Positions 47,038 to 59,229 of a stretch of 64,000 nucleotides of DNA are shown here, piece after piece. Under the pieces are notes generated by a model. It made no database searches, had not been told where the DNA came from, and worked only from the letters and a program-made list of their open reading frames with translations. This DNA comes from Aphrophora alni. Its lineage: Eukaryota > Arthropoda > Insecta > Hemiptera > Aphrophoridae. Both the position numbers and the translations under genes were made by a program. How positions within the stretch are numbered: position 1 is the first letter of the stretch; each line of letters opens with the position of its first letter. The DNA is taken from positions 115,201,362 to 115,265,361 of the forward strand of contig OY740765.1 of assembly GCA_963513935.1 (NCBI GenBank), given 5' to 3'.

Positions 47038-47218
47038 TACCAGTAAATTGAGTTCCTGATATAGATACCATGGATTAATGGTTTATTTAAAAAAAATTTA
47101 AACTGTTTCTAAAGTTTTGAATCGATTTATAAATAACATAATTAAATATGTATTTAATTATTTATTTATATTAGAAAAGTCTATTTTAAATTTGATTCTT
47201 TTTAAAATTTCGTTTTAA

Positions 47219-47325
47219 CCTATTTTAACAAAATGTATATTTATTTATTGACTTATTTGAACAAAATGTATTTTTTATTTATTGACTTATTTTAACAAAA
47301 TGTATTTTTATTTATTGACTAAGTC
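47219..47325. repeat. Minisatellite, three units of about 40 bp
   Basis: 'ttaacaaaatgta' plus 'tttatttattgactta' repeated three times with small indels. Confidence 0.9.
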
Positions 47326-47449
47326 CATTGCCTGTAAATTAGGCTTAAAAACAATAAAGAAAACTGATTGGTTCAAATTCTACACTTGTATAAATACAAC
47401 TGTATAACATAAAATAAAACTGTGCAAAACAATTAACCCAGCTAACTCC

Positions 47450-47680
47450 AAATTTTATCAAAATATTTTTTTTTTTTTTAAGTTTTAAGATATGGGCAAA
47501 CTACACATACTAAATTGGATTAAAACGAGAGAACACATTAGGGCTGTAGAGCACTGCACATAAAAGGCAGACATCATTTAAAAAACAAATTTATGGACGC
47601 AGGAAATCTCAAAACGGATATATCCACTAAAAACTCTACATCGGTTTTTTGACCCATCACATAAATGAATGAATATAAAA
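47450..47680 (+). repeat. Dispersed repeat family A, 3' fragment
   Basis: Ends with 'ctcaaaacggatatatccac' and 'catcggttttttgacc', the family's terminal block. Confidence 0.65.
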
Positions 47681-47689
47681 CGCCCTTAA

Positions 47690-48685
47690 CGCTTTATTTA
47701 TTTATTCGATTGTTGATGATAATATTTTTGTACAACAACAGTCAATTTATCATAATGTGATGATATTAAAATACAACCACAAATAATATAATTACCTAAA
47801 ATAGTATAAAATTTAATAACTGAACAAGGAAGGATCACACTGAATCGAGTAACTACCCCAATTGGTATCCTAATAACTCATTTCAATTCACACCTTGACT
47901 GAGGAAATCCGTCACAGAGTAAGAAATTAAGACACCAGAAGTTATCAAAGATTCCTCTTAAATTGTTTCCGGTCTTCAATATTTTAAATATTTATTTGGA
48001 ACTTGTAAATAAATGCAACACCCACATTAGAAAGAAAGTTTCTAGACTTATCAAGTCTACATTGCCTTAACCATAGGCTGAAGTCTGGTATTATAGTTAT
48101 GTTTAACGTTATTAAATATTAGATTACTCTTTATTTTTACATAAAAAACTTTTTTATAGATACAAACACAGGGGTGTGTAAGGATCCCAATTCCCTGAAA
48201 GTGCCTTTACAGGATTCAAAGTTTATTTATTTACTTTTTACAAAACTCACAGGACTTTTTTGCACAATAAAGGGCCTTTGCAAATTTTTAATTGACAAAA
48301 CTCTCCATAATAAACACTCCACAGTTTAAATGCAAATAAATTAACCTATAATAGGCTTAATTATTTTTAAAGTGGTGAGATTTCCAATTGATTTCAGTTG
48401 TCTTAAAACCAAAATTTTATATATGTATAAATGCTTTAGTGGTAATAGGCCCATTATTTTAAAGACGTAATATAAATTAAAGTTCTACAACAAATTAATT
48501 TTAAATAAGACAACTTTTTTAGCGTTATTTTAACTTCTGCTGGTGTGTTTCGGATGTACTCATAAAAAGCTTTTGACGCCAGAGTTCATTAGAAATGTGT
48601 CAGAACAAGTGAATGAAATGCTAGGAATGGCAGAATAACGTACAAACAACTAAAATTCTAAATGGTAAATTTAAGATGTATTTAT
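47690..48685. other. AT-rich sequence without recognised feature
   Basis: No ORF, terminal repeat or RNA gene recognised. Confidence 0.4.
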
Positions 48686-48689
48686 TTTT

Positions 48690-48925
48690 CCTCATTGTTT
48701 AAAGACAAAAAACCTCTCGGTCATCATTTGCTAATAAAAAAGCGAAGAAAAGAACATACAATAAAGACGCTTAGCCCTCAAATACTCTAATACCCTCAGA
48801 GTTGGAAGACAACAAGAATATGTCAAAATAGACTTAAGAGGAAAGATGAAAGAGAGGGATCTAATTAGATTACATGAAAAAATTCATAGATCCAGCTTGA
48901 GATTTTTTAAAGTAGGTCCTTGAGG
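48690..48925 (+). repeat. Dispersed repeat family C, copy 3
   Basis: 'ttgtttaaagacaaaaaacc', 'gaggaaagatgaaagagagg' and 'gatccagcttgag' in order. Confidence 0.75.
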
Positions 48926-49850
48926 GTTAAGATGTATTTAAAACCGGAATTAACTAACCTACACTATTTTCAACAACAAATATTCATTGCATAAACGTCA
49001 TACTTACATTCTAAGATTTTTACATTTCCACATTAGACGATAGCAGAGATCTAACCTCTCGTAAAACTTTACAAAGAGGTCTTGGATTATCTATTTACTA
49101 GGCTATTAAATGTTTTATGTTCTATGTTTAGTTAACCAAAATAACGATTAATAAAACCTTTGTACTCAGCAGGCAAGTAAAATCCTAACAACAACATGAG
49201 TAATTGTTTTAATTATTTTTTAACTGAGACCAATATAAAATTTCATTTGTTCAATATCAGTGAAAGTCCAACCAACAATTAAAAAATATACAAACTGAAA
49301 ATTAAGGTGACGTTATTTCAGTAATATCAAAGATATATATAAAATAAATATTTCATAAATTATTAAAATAATGTAGAAATTGTTTGATCGACAGTAAGTT
49401 GTCTGCCTATCATTGTAATCAATCTTCATTATTATTCTTTTATTGATTGTAGGTCTACTGTCACTTATAATCCCACCACACCTTTCTCAAGCTTTAGTTA
49501 TAATTGAAAACAATGATATTTATTTTAATTTTAAAATTATATGAATCACTTCCTCATTCTCAATGAAAGAAGAAACTTTGTAATAAAAAAAAACACAAAA
49601 TGATTAAGTTGATTTTTAAAAACTCTGAGAACATGCTCAGATGCTCTAGATTAAATGAAATGAAATACCTATGTTTTATTCCTTATTATATAAACCAGTG
49701 GTCTTGTACACAGTAGACCTCACTTCTTGGGTGTTTTAATACATTGAAAAAGTTGTTTGTCTAAACCAAATGTGACTTTATAATTACAATATTACCGACC
49801 AAGAAATAACAGTAAATAGTAACAGTTACTGTACACTTGAAAATTAACAT
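48926..49850. other. AT-rich sequence without recognised feature
   Basis: Nothing supportable seen on either strand. Confidence 0.4.
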
Positions 49851-49854
49851 TCAA

Positions 49855-50038
49855 GCTCAGAGTCTCACCTATAGTGAGTATGGGCGTGGTAATTTGAAGG
49901 AAGCCTAACATGTAGTTATGGATTAGATCCCTAACTCTCATTTTACTTATCAGGTCTATTTTGACCTACACTTTGTTTTTTTCTGACCCTGATGATATTA
50001 GAGTATTCGAGGTCTAGAAGTCTTCATTTTATGATCTT

Positions 50039-50090
<52 letters not shown>

Positions 50091-50140
50091 ACGATGATCA
50101 AGAGGTTTTTTGCCTTTCAGCAACAAGGAAAAAAAAAAAA
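49855..50140 (-). repeat. Dispersed repeat family C, copy 4, with A44 tract
   Basis: Reverse orientation ('tagatccctaactctcattt', 'ttttctgaccctgatgatat'). A 44-base adenine run lies at 50046-50089. The lysine-rich open frame over it is an artefact. Confidence 0.75.
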
Positions 50141-50869
50141 AAAGAATTTGTACAAATACATGACTCACAGGGAGAAATAATAACAGTTAAATTTTTAAGT
50201 GGCTTTCTTCTTGCTTTGTGGTTCGGATTTATCAGATGTTCAAATCACACTTGAAGTAAATATTGTTCTTATAGAAACCATAAAATTCTGACTACCTTAA
50301 CTGAAAAACAAATTCACCTCCACCACTGTTGGTCTTACTGGCCCAATTCGATGGAAGGGTAAACACATTGGCTACTGTTTATATTTTACTCCAATTCACA
50401 CTGATTGCATATGGTATGTACAAGTTATGTCAAGTTTTAGACAAAATCTCAGGGAAATAAAACGGCAACTGAGTAAATCGTAGTTATTGCGTAGATACTC
50501 CAATTTGTATGTCTTGTTAATTTAATTTAGTCGAAACAACCATACCCATGCTTTGGGACCGTACTTTTTCAAGTACCTGCTATTTAAAATAGAAAATAAT
50601 ATTACAATATTTGTACATACTTACATCCGCCTATTTGCAAAGAATCTCATTCTAACATAACAATTGGTACACACTTTTGACTCTAACTTTGTAGCATACA
50701 TGACTCATTCCCGGTCAAATAATAAACCCAAATTTACTAATGACACCCTACATCTCAGAATTTAATGAAAATGTGTTTACTTATTTCCATTTGTTTGGTG
50801 AGCAAACAAAAATGTTTAACTGTAAACTGACATTTTAAAGTTCTTGTACATCACTATCAACTATCAACC

Positions 50870-51930
50870 AAGCCCAAATAAAAACCAACCAAAACTATTC
50901 ACTACTAAAAATGTTGGTTTAAAAAGTGAAAATAAACTATGAACATGGTTTTTGGAAAAAAATATTTATATATTTAAATTGGTGTAAACTGGCTTCGCTT
51001 GTGCATAAACACATCCTCAGCGTAAATTGTATTTCATTAAAATCGAACTTTTAATGGCAGTCTAAGTTTTATTTTTACAACCCAATTATTACTGGAAAAG
51101 AATTTGGTAGAGCAAATTTGAAAAATTATGCATTTTATAACAGCCCCATGCTCAATTTTTTTTTTTTTTTTTTTTTTTTTGAGAAATGGCGACATTTTAT
51201 TTTGGTCCTTAGAGGCTAAACTTGAACAAAATTAAATCATAATCGTAGAGCCAATTTTGAGAAAATGGTAATTTTGTGTTTTTTCTTATGACAGCTATCC
51301 CAAATTTTAAGTCAATAAAAATATTCTAAGGTTCAGGCCATTTCTTGCAAATGTTTTAAACAGAGAATTTGTTGTTAAATTTTTTAGACAATTAATTTAA
51401 AACTGTAATAAAATACCATCTTGAATGACTCATTAGAGATAAAATTTTAAGTAGGTTTACATGTAGAGGTAACAAGGTTATGAATGAAAAATGGCTACTA
51501 CAAACATCTAGGCCTACGGTATAATTAATAAACATGCGATGGATGGTATGGAATGCAATGTGAAGGTCAGCTAGTTCTCTAAAGAATGTTTTTAAACAAC
51601 AAACTTGCCTTGGTTAAAATTCAATTTATAAATGTTATTTACAAGTCCCTACTAAAGTACAAATAAAACAATAAGATGATCTGTATATTATAAATAAATC
51701 AGATTGATATGTTTTTATAATCATAAAAAAGGCTACTGATTATGCAAAATAAATGTTGTTAAAACATGCACAAACATTGTCACATATGCATCCACAAAAT
51801 CAAACAAAAACTATTTGTCGCAAAAAATGTTAATTCACAGTAAATGTAAAAAAAGTTAAAAATAAACAATGTGTTTCAACATTAATAATAATGTTTAAAC
51901 TACTTGCTTTGAGGAAACATACACATACAT
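50870..51930 (+). repeat. Dispersed repeat family A, copies 5 and 6 (second one partial)
   Basis: 50870-51330 has 'ggcttcgcttgtgcataaac', 'atttcattaaaatcga' and a T27 run. 51760-51930 repeats only the 5' portion ('catgcacaaacattgtcaca', 'ctacttgctttgagg'). Confidence 0.65.
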
Positions 51931-52148
51931 ACACTCAGAGAGACGGTCTATGATTTCACTACAATGTAAAAAAAAAATACTATAAATCAATAAAATAACA
52001 ACTTTAAATTAGAACTTATCGCATATAAGAGAATTTTATTATACATTTTTAATTTCTGCTTTGTATGGTAATTTTATAAGCAACATGTTATAAACGCCAA
52101 TTTAATATAATAAATTTGAAATATTTCATTTTTATTTATTTTATTATA

Positions 52149-53083
52149 CAGAATGTTTTTATAATGAGTGGTGTTAATTCAGGACATGGTAATATGGATC
52201 AAAATAAAGAAAAAAGTACCTATAAACATATGTCCAAAAACGATTCTTTTAAAAGCTATACCATTTAAAAAAATTTATATCTCTTTATGGCCAAGCGATT
52301 AAGATGAAATTTTGCACGTTAATCATAAATGTAAAGACAAAGTTTCGAAAAAATACTCAAACTGTTCCATTATTCTGTTTCGATATGGTGGTCAATTAAA
52401 AACTTTTAATGAGTTATTTTATTTTTAATATAAATTAATTTTGTTGTTGTTGCGTTATTATATGAATCTTATCTTGGATTAAAATTATAAAACCTTTTTT
52501 GCTCCCACACTTTGGTCGTACTTGATTTTCATAATTGTTGAATTTATGTAACTTGTTTTTGTTTTCTATTGATTTTATTTATATTAATCTATTTAAAATT
52601 AAATAAAAATTAGTAGAAGTAACAGACTATTTTCGCTCAAGGCTAATGTGGGGTATTTTAGGCAACTACCAAGAAATTATGTTTTCAGTTTATTGCCGAT
52701 AACTCAATTACCCTTTGGCTAACAGAAAAAAATTAAAACATTTTATTTGTCGTTAAAGGAGGAAACGTTTTGGTCTCTAGTAAATTTTGGGTAAAATTAA
52801 CAGTTTTTTGAAATATTCTATGTTAAGAATTTTAAATGGCCGCCATTTTTAAATGAGTAATGAAAATCAGTTGATATTTTTTCTCGAATTGGGTGGAAAA
52901 CACTAAGAAGCATGAAAAATTTCAACTGTGTATCATTTGACATTCAAAAGATATTATTTTTAACATTCAAAATACAAAATGGTGGCTATATATAAAACTA
53001 ACCATTTTTGGGCATATGAACCTTTTCTTTTTTATCCATTGAACATGTCCTACAATTTTTTATGATTCTCTGTGAGACATCCT
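52149..53083. mobile_element. Long-TIR MITE (family E), copy 2
   Basis: CAGAATGTTTTTATAATG at the left is mirrored by a right end of ATGTCTCACAGAG type. Shared with copy 1: 'ggatcaaaataaagaaaaaa' and 'aaacatatgtccaaaaac'. Without the nested palindrome of copy 1. No transposase. Confidence 0.65.
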
Positions 53084-53089
53084 ACATAT

Positions 53090-53890
53090 ATTATTTAAAC
53101 TTGATTAGCTCATGTCATAAACTGTTAAGTGTAAATCATATTTGATGAAATCGGGTTTAAATTAATGACAGTGGTCAAGGTTATTTTTCGTTTTTATAGA
53201 AGTTATTCCAAAATAGAAATTTTCATTTACTGATAACTCAGCACAATGGTTTGGGTCATAAATCTTCATGTTTCATAAAAATATGAACAAAATGTATAGA
53301 ACTCATTTTTTTTAAATTACTTCTTTTATTAAGAGCTCTAAATCGTACAAAAAATTGTTCTTGTTGTTTAAAGGCAAAAAAACTTTTTATCATCGCCTTT
53401 AAAATAAAAAAAAAAAGGGAAGAAAAGAACACAAAATAAAGATCCCTAGTCCTCGAATACTCTTATAGCATCAGGGTCGGAAGAGAACAAGAGTTGGTCA
53501 AGAGAGGTTTGATAGGAAAGATGAAAGAGAGGGATCTAACTTGTAATATTACATGAAAAAAACTGTAGATCCAGATAGGTCCCTCAGGATTGTCAAGCTC
53601 CCCCCCCCCCCACATACTCACCAAAGTGATCCCCTGAGGGTCCAAATCGTTAACACCAATTTTGATAAAATTGGAATTTTGTTATTGTCTTGTGACAGGT
53701 ACCCCCAAATTTTGAGTCACCGAAACACAAGTATCAAGATATCAGAAAAATATGCCAACATACGAAATGTGATCAAAATCAATCCACTAGTTTGAGCTGC
53801 AGAAAACTGATCAAACATCATTCAAAAAAACTATTTTTTGGAGGTTCAGGAGATACAAAAACTCAACATCAATTTTTTGACACATACTAA
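53090..53890 (+). repeat. Dispersed repeat family A, copy 7, split by family C
   Basis: 5' part 53100-53340 ('gtgtaaatcatatttgatga'). 3' part from 53640 ('ccaattttgataaaattgga', then the 'actcaacatcaattttttga' end). The family C insert at 53345-53640 separates them. Confidence 0.7.
53345..53640 (+). repeat. Dispersed repeat family C, copy 5, inserted in family A
   Basis: 'ttgttgtttaaaggcaaaaa' to 'gatccagataggtccctcag' and a C10 run at 53600. The flanks are halves of one family A unit. Open frames at 53463-53795 are repeat-derived. Confidence 0.75.
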
Positions 53891-54389
53891 CATTACATAC
53901 TTGTGTAAGAAAATTAAAATGCTGCAAATCTTGCATGAAGTCGAAAAATTGAATATTTTAAAGCCGTCTTCAAGGAGTTGAGTACACTCACACTCTCTTC
54001 TAATATCTATCTATCATGCCATTGGCCCTCTCCGACCCATAAACCATCTAGGAAAAGTTTGGATAGGTTAGGTAAAGGTATGTCCAGAAGGTTCGGTACC
54101 TTTAACTAATGAGGGGGGCCCTATATCTTGTTGGAAGCAAACAATGTTTAGTCTAAATGAAGGATTAACTAGTTTTATAGGTTCTTAATATCTCTGGTTC
54201 TAATTTAGATACAGAAATGAAACAAACAGAATTTTGTAGAAACCAATCTATTCCATCTACAGAGTGAGCCAAAAATTAGATTCCACGTACAGGATATACC
54301 GCTGTTCATTTCATAGATTTTTGTCCAATACTAATTGATTATACGATAAAATGCTCAAAGTACGGGCATGAAGATCCCCAGGGACTTTT

Positions 54390-54620
54390 GCAAGATTTAC
54401 ATCTTTTTTCATGTAGTTTTGGGTTAGATACCTCTGTTTCATCTTTCCTATCAGGTCTCCCTAGACAAACTCTTATTCTTTTCCAACCCTGATGCTATAG
54501 AGAGTATTAGAGAGCTAGGAGTCTTTATTTTATGTTCCCTTCTTCCTTTTTTTTTATAAATAAGGTGATGATGACAGAGGTGTTTCACTTTTAAACAACA
54601 AAAATCTATTAAAGCCATTT
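54390..54620 (-). repeat. Dispersed repeat family C, copy 6
   Basis: 'ttttgggttagatacctctg', 'tttcatctttcctatcaggt', 'gatgacagaggtgttt'. The preceding 53900-54390 has a TIR-like 'acagagtgagccaaaaatta' at 54259 with no partner found. Confidence 0.75.
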
Positions 54621-54825
54621 GGTACCTTAAATTTACATGTACTTAATTATATAATAAAGATATACATAAAATATAGGAGGTAGAAGAAAGAACAAAGACA
54701 CACAAAGAAATAACTTGATTTAACATACCGCCAAGAGGGTGAATTTGAGAAAGAAAAAAAATGCATAACTACAATACCAAACATGGGAACGACCTATGAA
54801 TTATGCAACATAAGTTTTTTTTAAT

Positions 54826-55023
54826 TTGCTTTCTCATACGGAAATTATGCTTATTAATAAATTCCCGTTATACCTCAAAAATATTAAAAACCAGAAAGCG
54901 TTTAAGAAGTCTTCGATAAATCTTAGTGGGTGGCCCCTTTTATTCGGTGGAGAAGTTCTCAGCAATATGAGGAATTGTAGTGTGTTGTTTGTTTTCTTGG
55001 GAACAGCTGTAGATTTTATTTAA
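54826..55023 (+). pseudogene. Possible LINE ORF2 C-terminal tail
   Basis: INKFPLYLKNIKNQKAFKKS fits the 'NKLP..IKN....FKK.LK' tail of CR1/Jockey-like ORF2 proteins. The rest (SGWPLLFGGEVL) does not match. Short and uncertain. Confidence 0.35.
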
Positions 55024-55489
55024 TTATTTTATTGTCATTTCAAGATACGAAAGCTATAAAACAGGTGACATTGTCAATAAAATTGTATATAATAAGTACA
55101 AAATAAATACAACACTACAAAAACAAATTCTTTTCAATTTCAAATCAAACAACATCAATTTACAATAAACAAGCTACATAACGTCATTTAAACATTCACT
55201 AGCACTTTAATACCCTTTTTGAAACCAAAAAATGTAATTACTGTATTACTTTTATTGTCATTCCAATGTACCAATACTGTATTTTAAATATATAATAGAT
55301 GTTTGTATTTTGTGACATATGGCTTAATTGAATTTATAAGAAATTTTAATGAACGTAAATTACCAATAATGTGTTTTTTTTTTTTTTTTTTTTTGTATTT
55401 GTATATTGAATTTTAACTGTATGCTAGTTGTACAATTCGAAAAATAAATTGTCCATAGCTAAAGCATAAAATAAATATATTTTGTCTTT

Positions 55490-55730
55490 TAACACAGGAA
55501 AACCTCTAGATCACAGCCTTATAAAAAAGGAAAAAAGAACATGAAATAGAAACCCTTGAATACTCTAATAGCATCACGGTCAGAAGAGAACAAGAGTTGG
55601 TCAATAGAGACATCATAGGAAAAAGAGGGATCTAACACAAGACTACATTAAAAAAGGTATAGATCCAGCTAGTGCCCCTCAAGATTACCATGCCTGTATA
55701 CACTATAAAATAGCCCCTGAGGGGTAAAAT
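55490..55730 (+). repeat. Dispersed repeat family C, copy 7
   Basis: 'gaatactctaatagcatcac', 'ggaaaaagagggatctaaca', then the head 'cccctcaagattaccatgcc' and 'cccctgagggg', the best-preserved distal end of the family. Confidence 0.75.
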
Positions 55731-55809
55731 AGATATACAGATTATCATGAAATATAGGAAACCTAGAGTATTATCATATTTCTTGACCAAAAAGCAAATA
55801 AAACACTCT

Positions 55810-56136
55810 CTATAAACCAAAAAAGGATTTAGGGCAGATGAAGGCAGAGGGAATATAAGAGTGATGGTATCTCCTCAACCTAAAAAAATAACTGTATACA
55901 AATATTTTCACTTGTGAAATATGCTCAGAAAAACAACACAATTTGTAGATTCTTTGATACTTATTAGATCTCACAGCAGCAGAGTACCTAACTTGAGCCT
56001 CAACTCTGCCGTCTCGCAACTGTTCGTATAGAGTGAAATAGTGTCTTGCGGAATCTGTTTTGTTTGTGTTCACAACTTCTTGACCACATAATTGTTTATA
56101 TTTAAATAAAGCATCTACTTCCTTCGCTTGTATCAA
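55810..56136 (-). CDS. Unrecognised 108-codon ORF
   Basis: The first 70 codons (IQAKEVDALFKYKQLCGQEV to VRYSAAVRSNKYQ) are well balanced in amino acid use for such AT-rich DNA, unlike nearby chance frames. The tail from KLCCFSE onward is low-complexity and probably beyond the real end. A polypyrimidine-AG (tttttttag) precedes GTTGAGGAG at about 55885. No domain recognised. May be transposon-derived or an exon of an unknown gene. Confidence 0.25.
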   Translation of the reverse strand: MIQAKEVDALFKYKQLCGQEVVNTNKTDSARHYFTLYEQLRDGRVEAQVRYSAAVRSNKYQRIYKLCCFSEHISQVKIFVYSYFFRLRRYHHSYIPSAFICPKSFFGL

Positions 56137-56159
56137 AACTCGTTCTCAGTACTTCAAAA

Positions 56160-57250
56160 TTTATTAAAATCGATTTATAAATGACAGCACCCAAGTTCAT
56201 TTAAAAAAATTTCCAATTTACTCCCGAATCATAATTTTCTTTTATGTACTTGCAATTTGACATGCTGGTTTATTATGCTTCATATTTTACCAAAATCGTT
56301 CAGATCAAAACAGCTTAATAGACTTTATTATGTTTTTTACCAATAATTCTAGTGCTAACAGTTTTGGGGAGATTGTGAATAATTTAGGACCATTTGAAGA
56401 AAATTTTATCAAAAGTTTAGAATACAGTAGATTTTTAACAAATCCAATTTTTATCATATAGCTGGTAAGTGATTATATTTTTTGTGTTTAATTTGAAGCC
56501 AACACTCAATTAGTCGATACTGACTATCTAGTGCAATATATAGAAGCTCATAAACCAATGAGCAGTTCAGTGATATCTACAACTTTATTTGCCAAATTGT
56601 GTGTGTATTTCATATTCAATTTAAACAATGAAAAAGTGAATGGTAAAATACTACTTTTTTTCTTTTCAAACCAACGTTAAATTAATGTTTCTTGAATTAT
56701 TTTTTAATTATGGTCTTATAATTATTATACAATGATTATTTTACCAAATACTGAGATACTGAGCATTATGTGGATACATCTTCTGCTAACTATCTAAATA
56801 TGACCAACTACGAGAACCATTATGGCCAAATAGAGTTTACATCCTGTTAGGAATTTTTAAATTAAACATGAACAATTTCGAGCCCCACAAGGGCTGAGTT
56901 AGTGACTTGAATGATTGCTTGACCAAGTAACTAAAAACATGTCTTTGTTTCCAAACATGTAGAGTGAAGTATTGTTAGCCTACTAAAATATTCTAGCACC
57001 TTTTTTTTTTAATTTGAACATTTTTTTAAATTTCAGATTAGACTTTCAATAATACTGTAAAGAACACATTCTGTACTCATTACACAAGATTTTGTAAAAA
57101 ACTGTTTTTACCTGCGGAGTACAAAATTTAATCAACCGTTGTCTTGCATAACTTAAACAAATAAAATTAAACAATTATTATAGATAAACCACTTAACATA
57201 CTAGAACAGAAGATAACACTTTTACAGTTTATGGGAGTGTAGAATTTATA
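56160..57250. other. AT-rich sequence without recognised feature
   Basis: Nothing supportable seen. Confidence 0.4.
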
Positions 57251-57252
57251 TA

Positions 57253-57928
57253 TGTGGAACTGGCTGAATGATATCGAAACTATAGAATATCAGTATGGGA
57301 TTTACAACCCACACTACTAATATTTTATGTCTAGGGGACAAAAAAGTCCATATGGAACATGGATCTCGGTTAATGTGGAACTAGCTGAATGATATCAAAA
57401 CTATAGAATGTCAATATGGGATTTACAAACCACACAACTAATATTTTATGTCTAGGGGACAAAAATGTCCATATGGAACATTGATCTCGGTTAATGTGGA
57501 ACTGGCTGAATGATATCAAAACTATAGAATGTCAGTATGGGATTTACAACCCACACTACTAATATTTTATGTCTAGGGGACAAAAATGTCCATATGGAAC
57601 ATTGATCTCGGTTAATGTGGAACTGGCTGAATGATATCAAAACTATAGAATGTCAGTATGGGATTTACAACCCACACTACTAATATTTTATGTCTAGGGG
57701 ACAAAAATGTCCATATGGAACATTGATCTCGGTTAATGTGGAACTGGCTGAATGATATCAAAACTATAGAATGTCAGTATGGGATTTACAACCCACACTA
57801 CTAATATTTTATGTCTAGGGGACAAAAATGTCCATATGGAACATGGATCTCGGTTAATGTGGAACTGGCTGAATGATATCGAAACTATATAATGTCAGTA
57901 TGGGATTTACAAACCACACAACTAATCA
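57253..57928. repeat. 121-bp satellite array, about 5.6 units
   Basis: Units starting 'tgtggaactggctgaatgat' at 57253, 57374, 57495, 57616, 57737 and 57858, spaced exactly 121 bp. Units differ at only a few bases (ga/aa, acaacccac/acaaaccac), units 3-5 being almost identical. The last is truncated. No coding content. Confidence 0.97.
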
Positions 57929-58054
57929 GAGCACTTTACAACCGCACTTGAGATCAGAGCAAGCATGATAGGAGATGGATCAGGATTAAGGATAAGTTAA
58001 CTTTCACTTCTTGTCTCCCAAGTTGCATATGACCATTCATTATAATATTATTTC

Positions 58055-58270
58055 TTGTTGTTTAAAGGCAAAAAATCTCTTGGTCATCATTGCCTTATAA
58101 AAAAAGGAAGTAAAGAGCATAAAGTAAAGAACCCTAACCGTTGAATACTCAACAGCCACAGGGTCGGAAAAGAACAAGTGTTAGTCAAGTGAGACCTAGT
58201 AGGAATGATGAAAGAGAGGGATGTAACCTAAAGCTACATAAAAAGAAGTATCAATTCACCTAGGTTTTGG
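58055..58270 (+). repeat. Dispersed repeat family C, copy 8
   Basis: 'ttgttgtttaaaggcaaaaa' through 'gaaagagagggatgtaacct'. Confidence 0.75.
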
Positions 58271-58289
58271 GGATCCTTTCAATAGACAG

Positions 58290-58560
58290 GTGTAATATAA
58301 GGAAGGTAATGGGGCTAATCACAGGGCACAGCCACATGAGAAAACACAAGGACAGAATGGACATATTTCACTGGGTAGCCACTATCCGGGAAATGTGCCC
58401 TACAAGACGAAACTGCACAGCACTTGATTTTCGAAGATGAATGTTTTTGAATAGAAAAGGACTTAGACCTTTAGGTCGTTGACAAAATAACAGAAGATTT
58501 CTCAAGACATAGAGCTTCTGATAGATATTTAGATGTATACATCATTTTATCATTGCTTGT
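58290..58560 (+). pseudogene. R1/Jockey-like LINE C-terminal fragment
   Basis: MGLITGHSHMRKHKDRMDIF is the 'LiTGH..l..H..rmg' signature downstream of RNase H in R1/Jockey-type ORF2. The frame continues 30 codons to a stop at about 58439. No RT attached. Confidence 0.6.
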
Positions 58561-59225
58561 GAGTGCAATAAGCCCTCATGGCTAATGGTTAGATCTCCCA
58601 AAGAATAAATAGAACATTACCACAATTTTAGAATCCAACAATCTAACTCACTTTCAATTTCCAAGTTAAAGTACAGTAAACAAGAAATACTGCTCTATTC
58701 TAAATAAATATGAAAAAATAATTACCTTAAAAAAATTAAAGTGTAGAATACATTTTTTTTAGAGCTTTATTACGAAATATGTGGTATAGTACAGTAGATC
58801 CTAACAAAGATTTTTCCAATGATTCTGGGTAATTTTGTTGTTGTTTTTTATGAGTTTTAATGCAAAAATCCATAATGGTTATAATCGTATTCAAAAAATT
58901 AGGCAAGATGATGTTCCACCTTAAAACTTAAAAATAACACATTAAAAAAAACAATAACAAAACAAAAACTAAATAACAAATGAAAATAAACAACAACATA
59001 ATATATTACAAGGATGTAAAATGGCCCTACAACAAGTTAACAAATACAAAATATGGTAAATTACAATTAACAACAATATTACAAGGCTGTAAAAGGGCCC
59101 TTGCAACGGTTATGAAAGATAGAATTTTAACAAAAAAAAAAATAATTAATTATAGAACACAAAATATTACACAGCTATAAAGAGGCTCTGAAATAATGAA
59201 TTGAAAAATTTATTTTAAATTTTAT
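58561..59225. other. AT-rich spacer, probably including a LINE 3' UTR
   Basis: A short module 'attacaagg.tgtaaaa.ggccct' is repeated at 59006 and 59079 and, decayed, at 59168. On the minus strand this follows the LINE coding relic, so it may be its 3' untranslated region. The 66-codon frame at 58980-59180 is chance. Confidence 0.35.
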
Positions 59226-59229
59226 CAAA

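Noticed and set aside
49992..50180. Lysine-rich frame
   Set aside because: Product of an A44 tract in a repeat.
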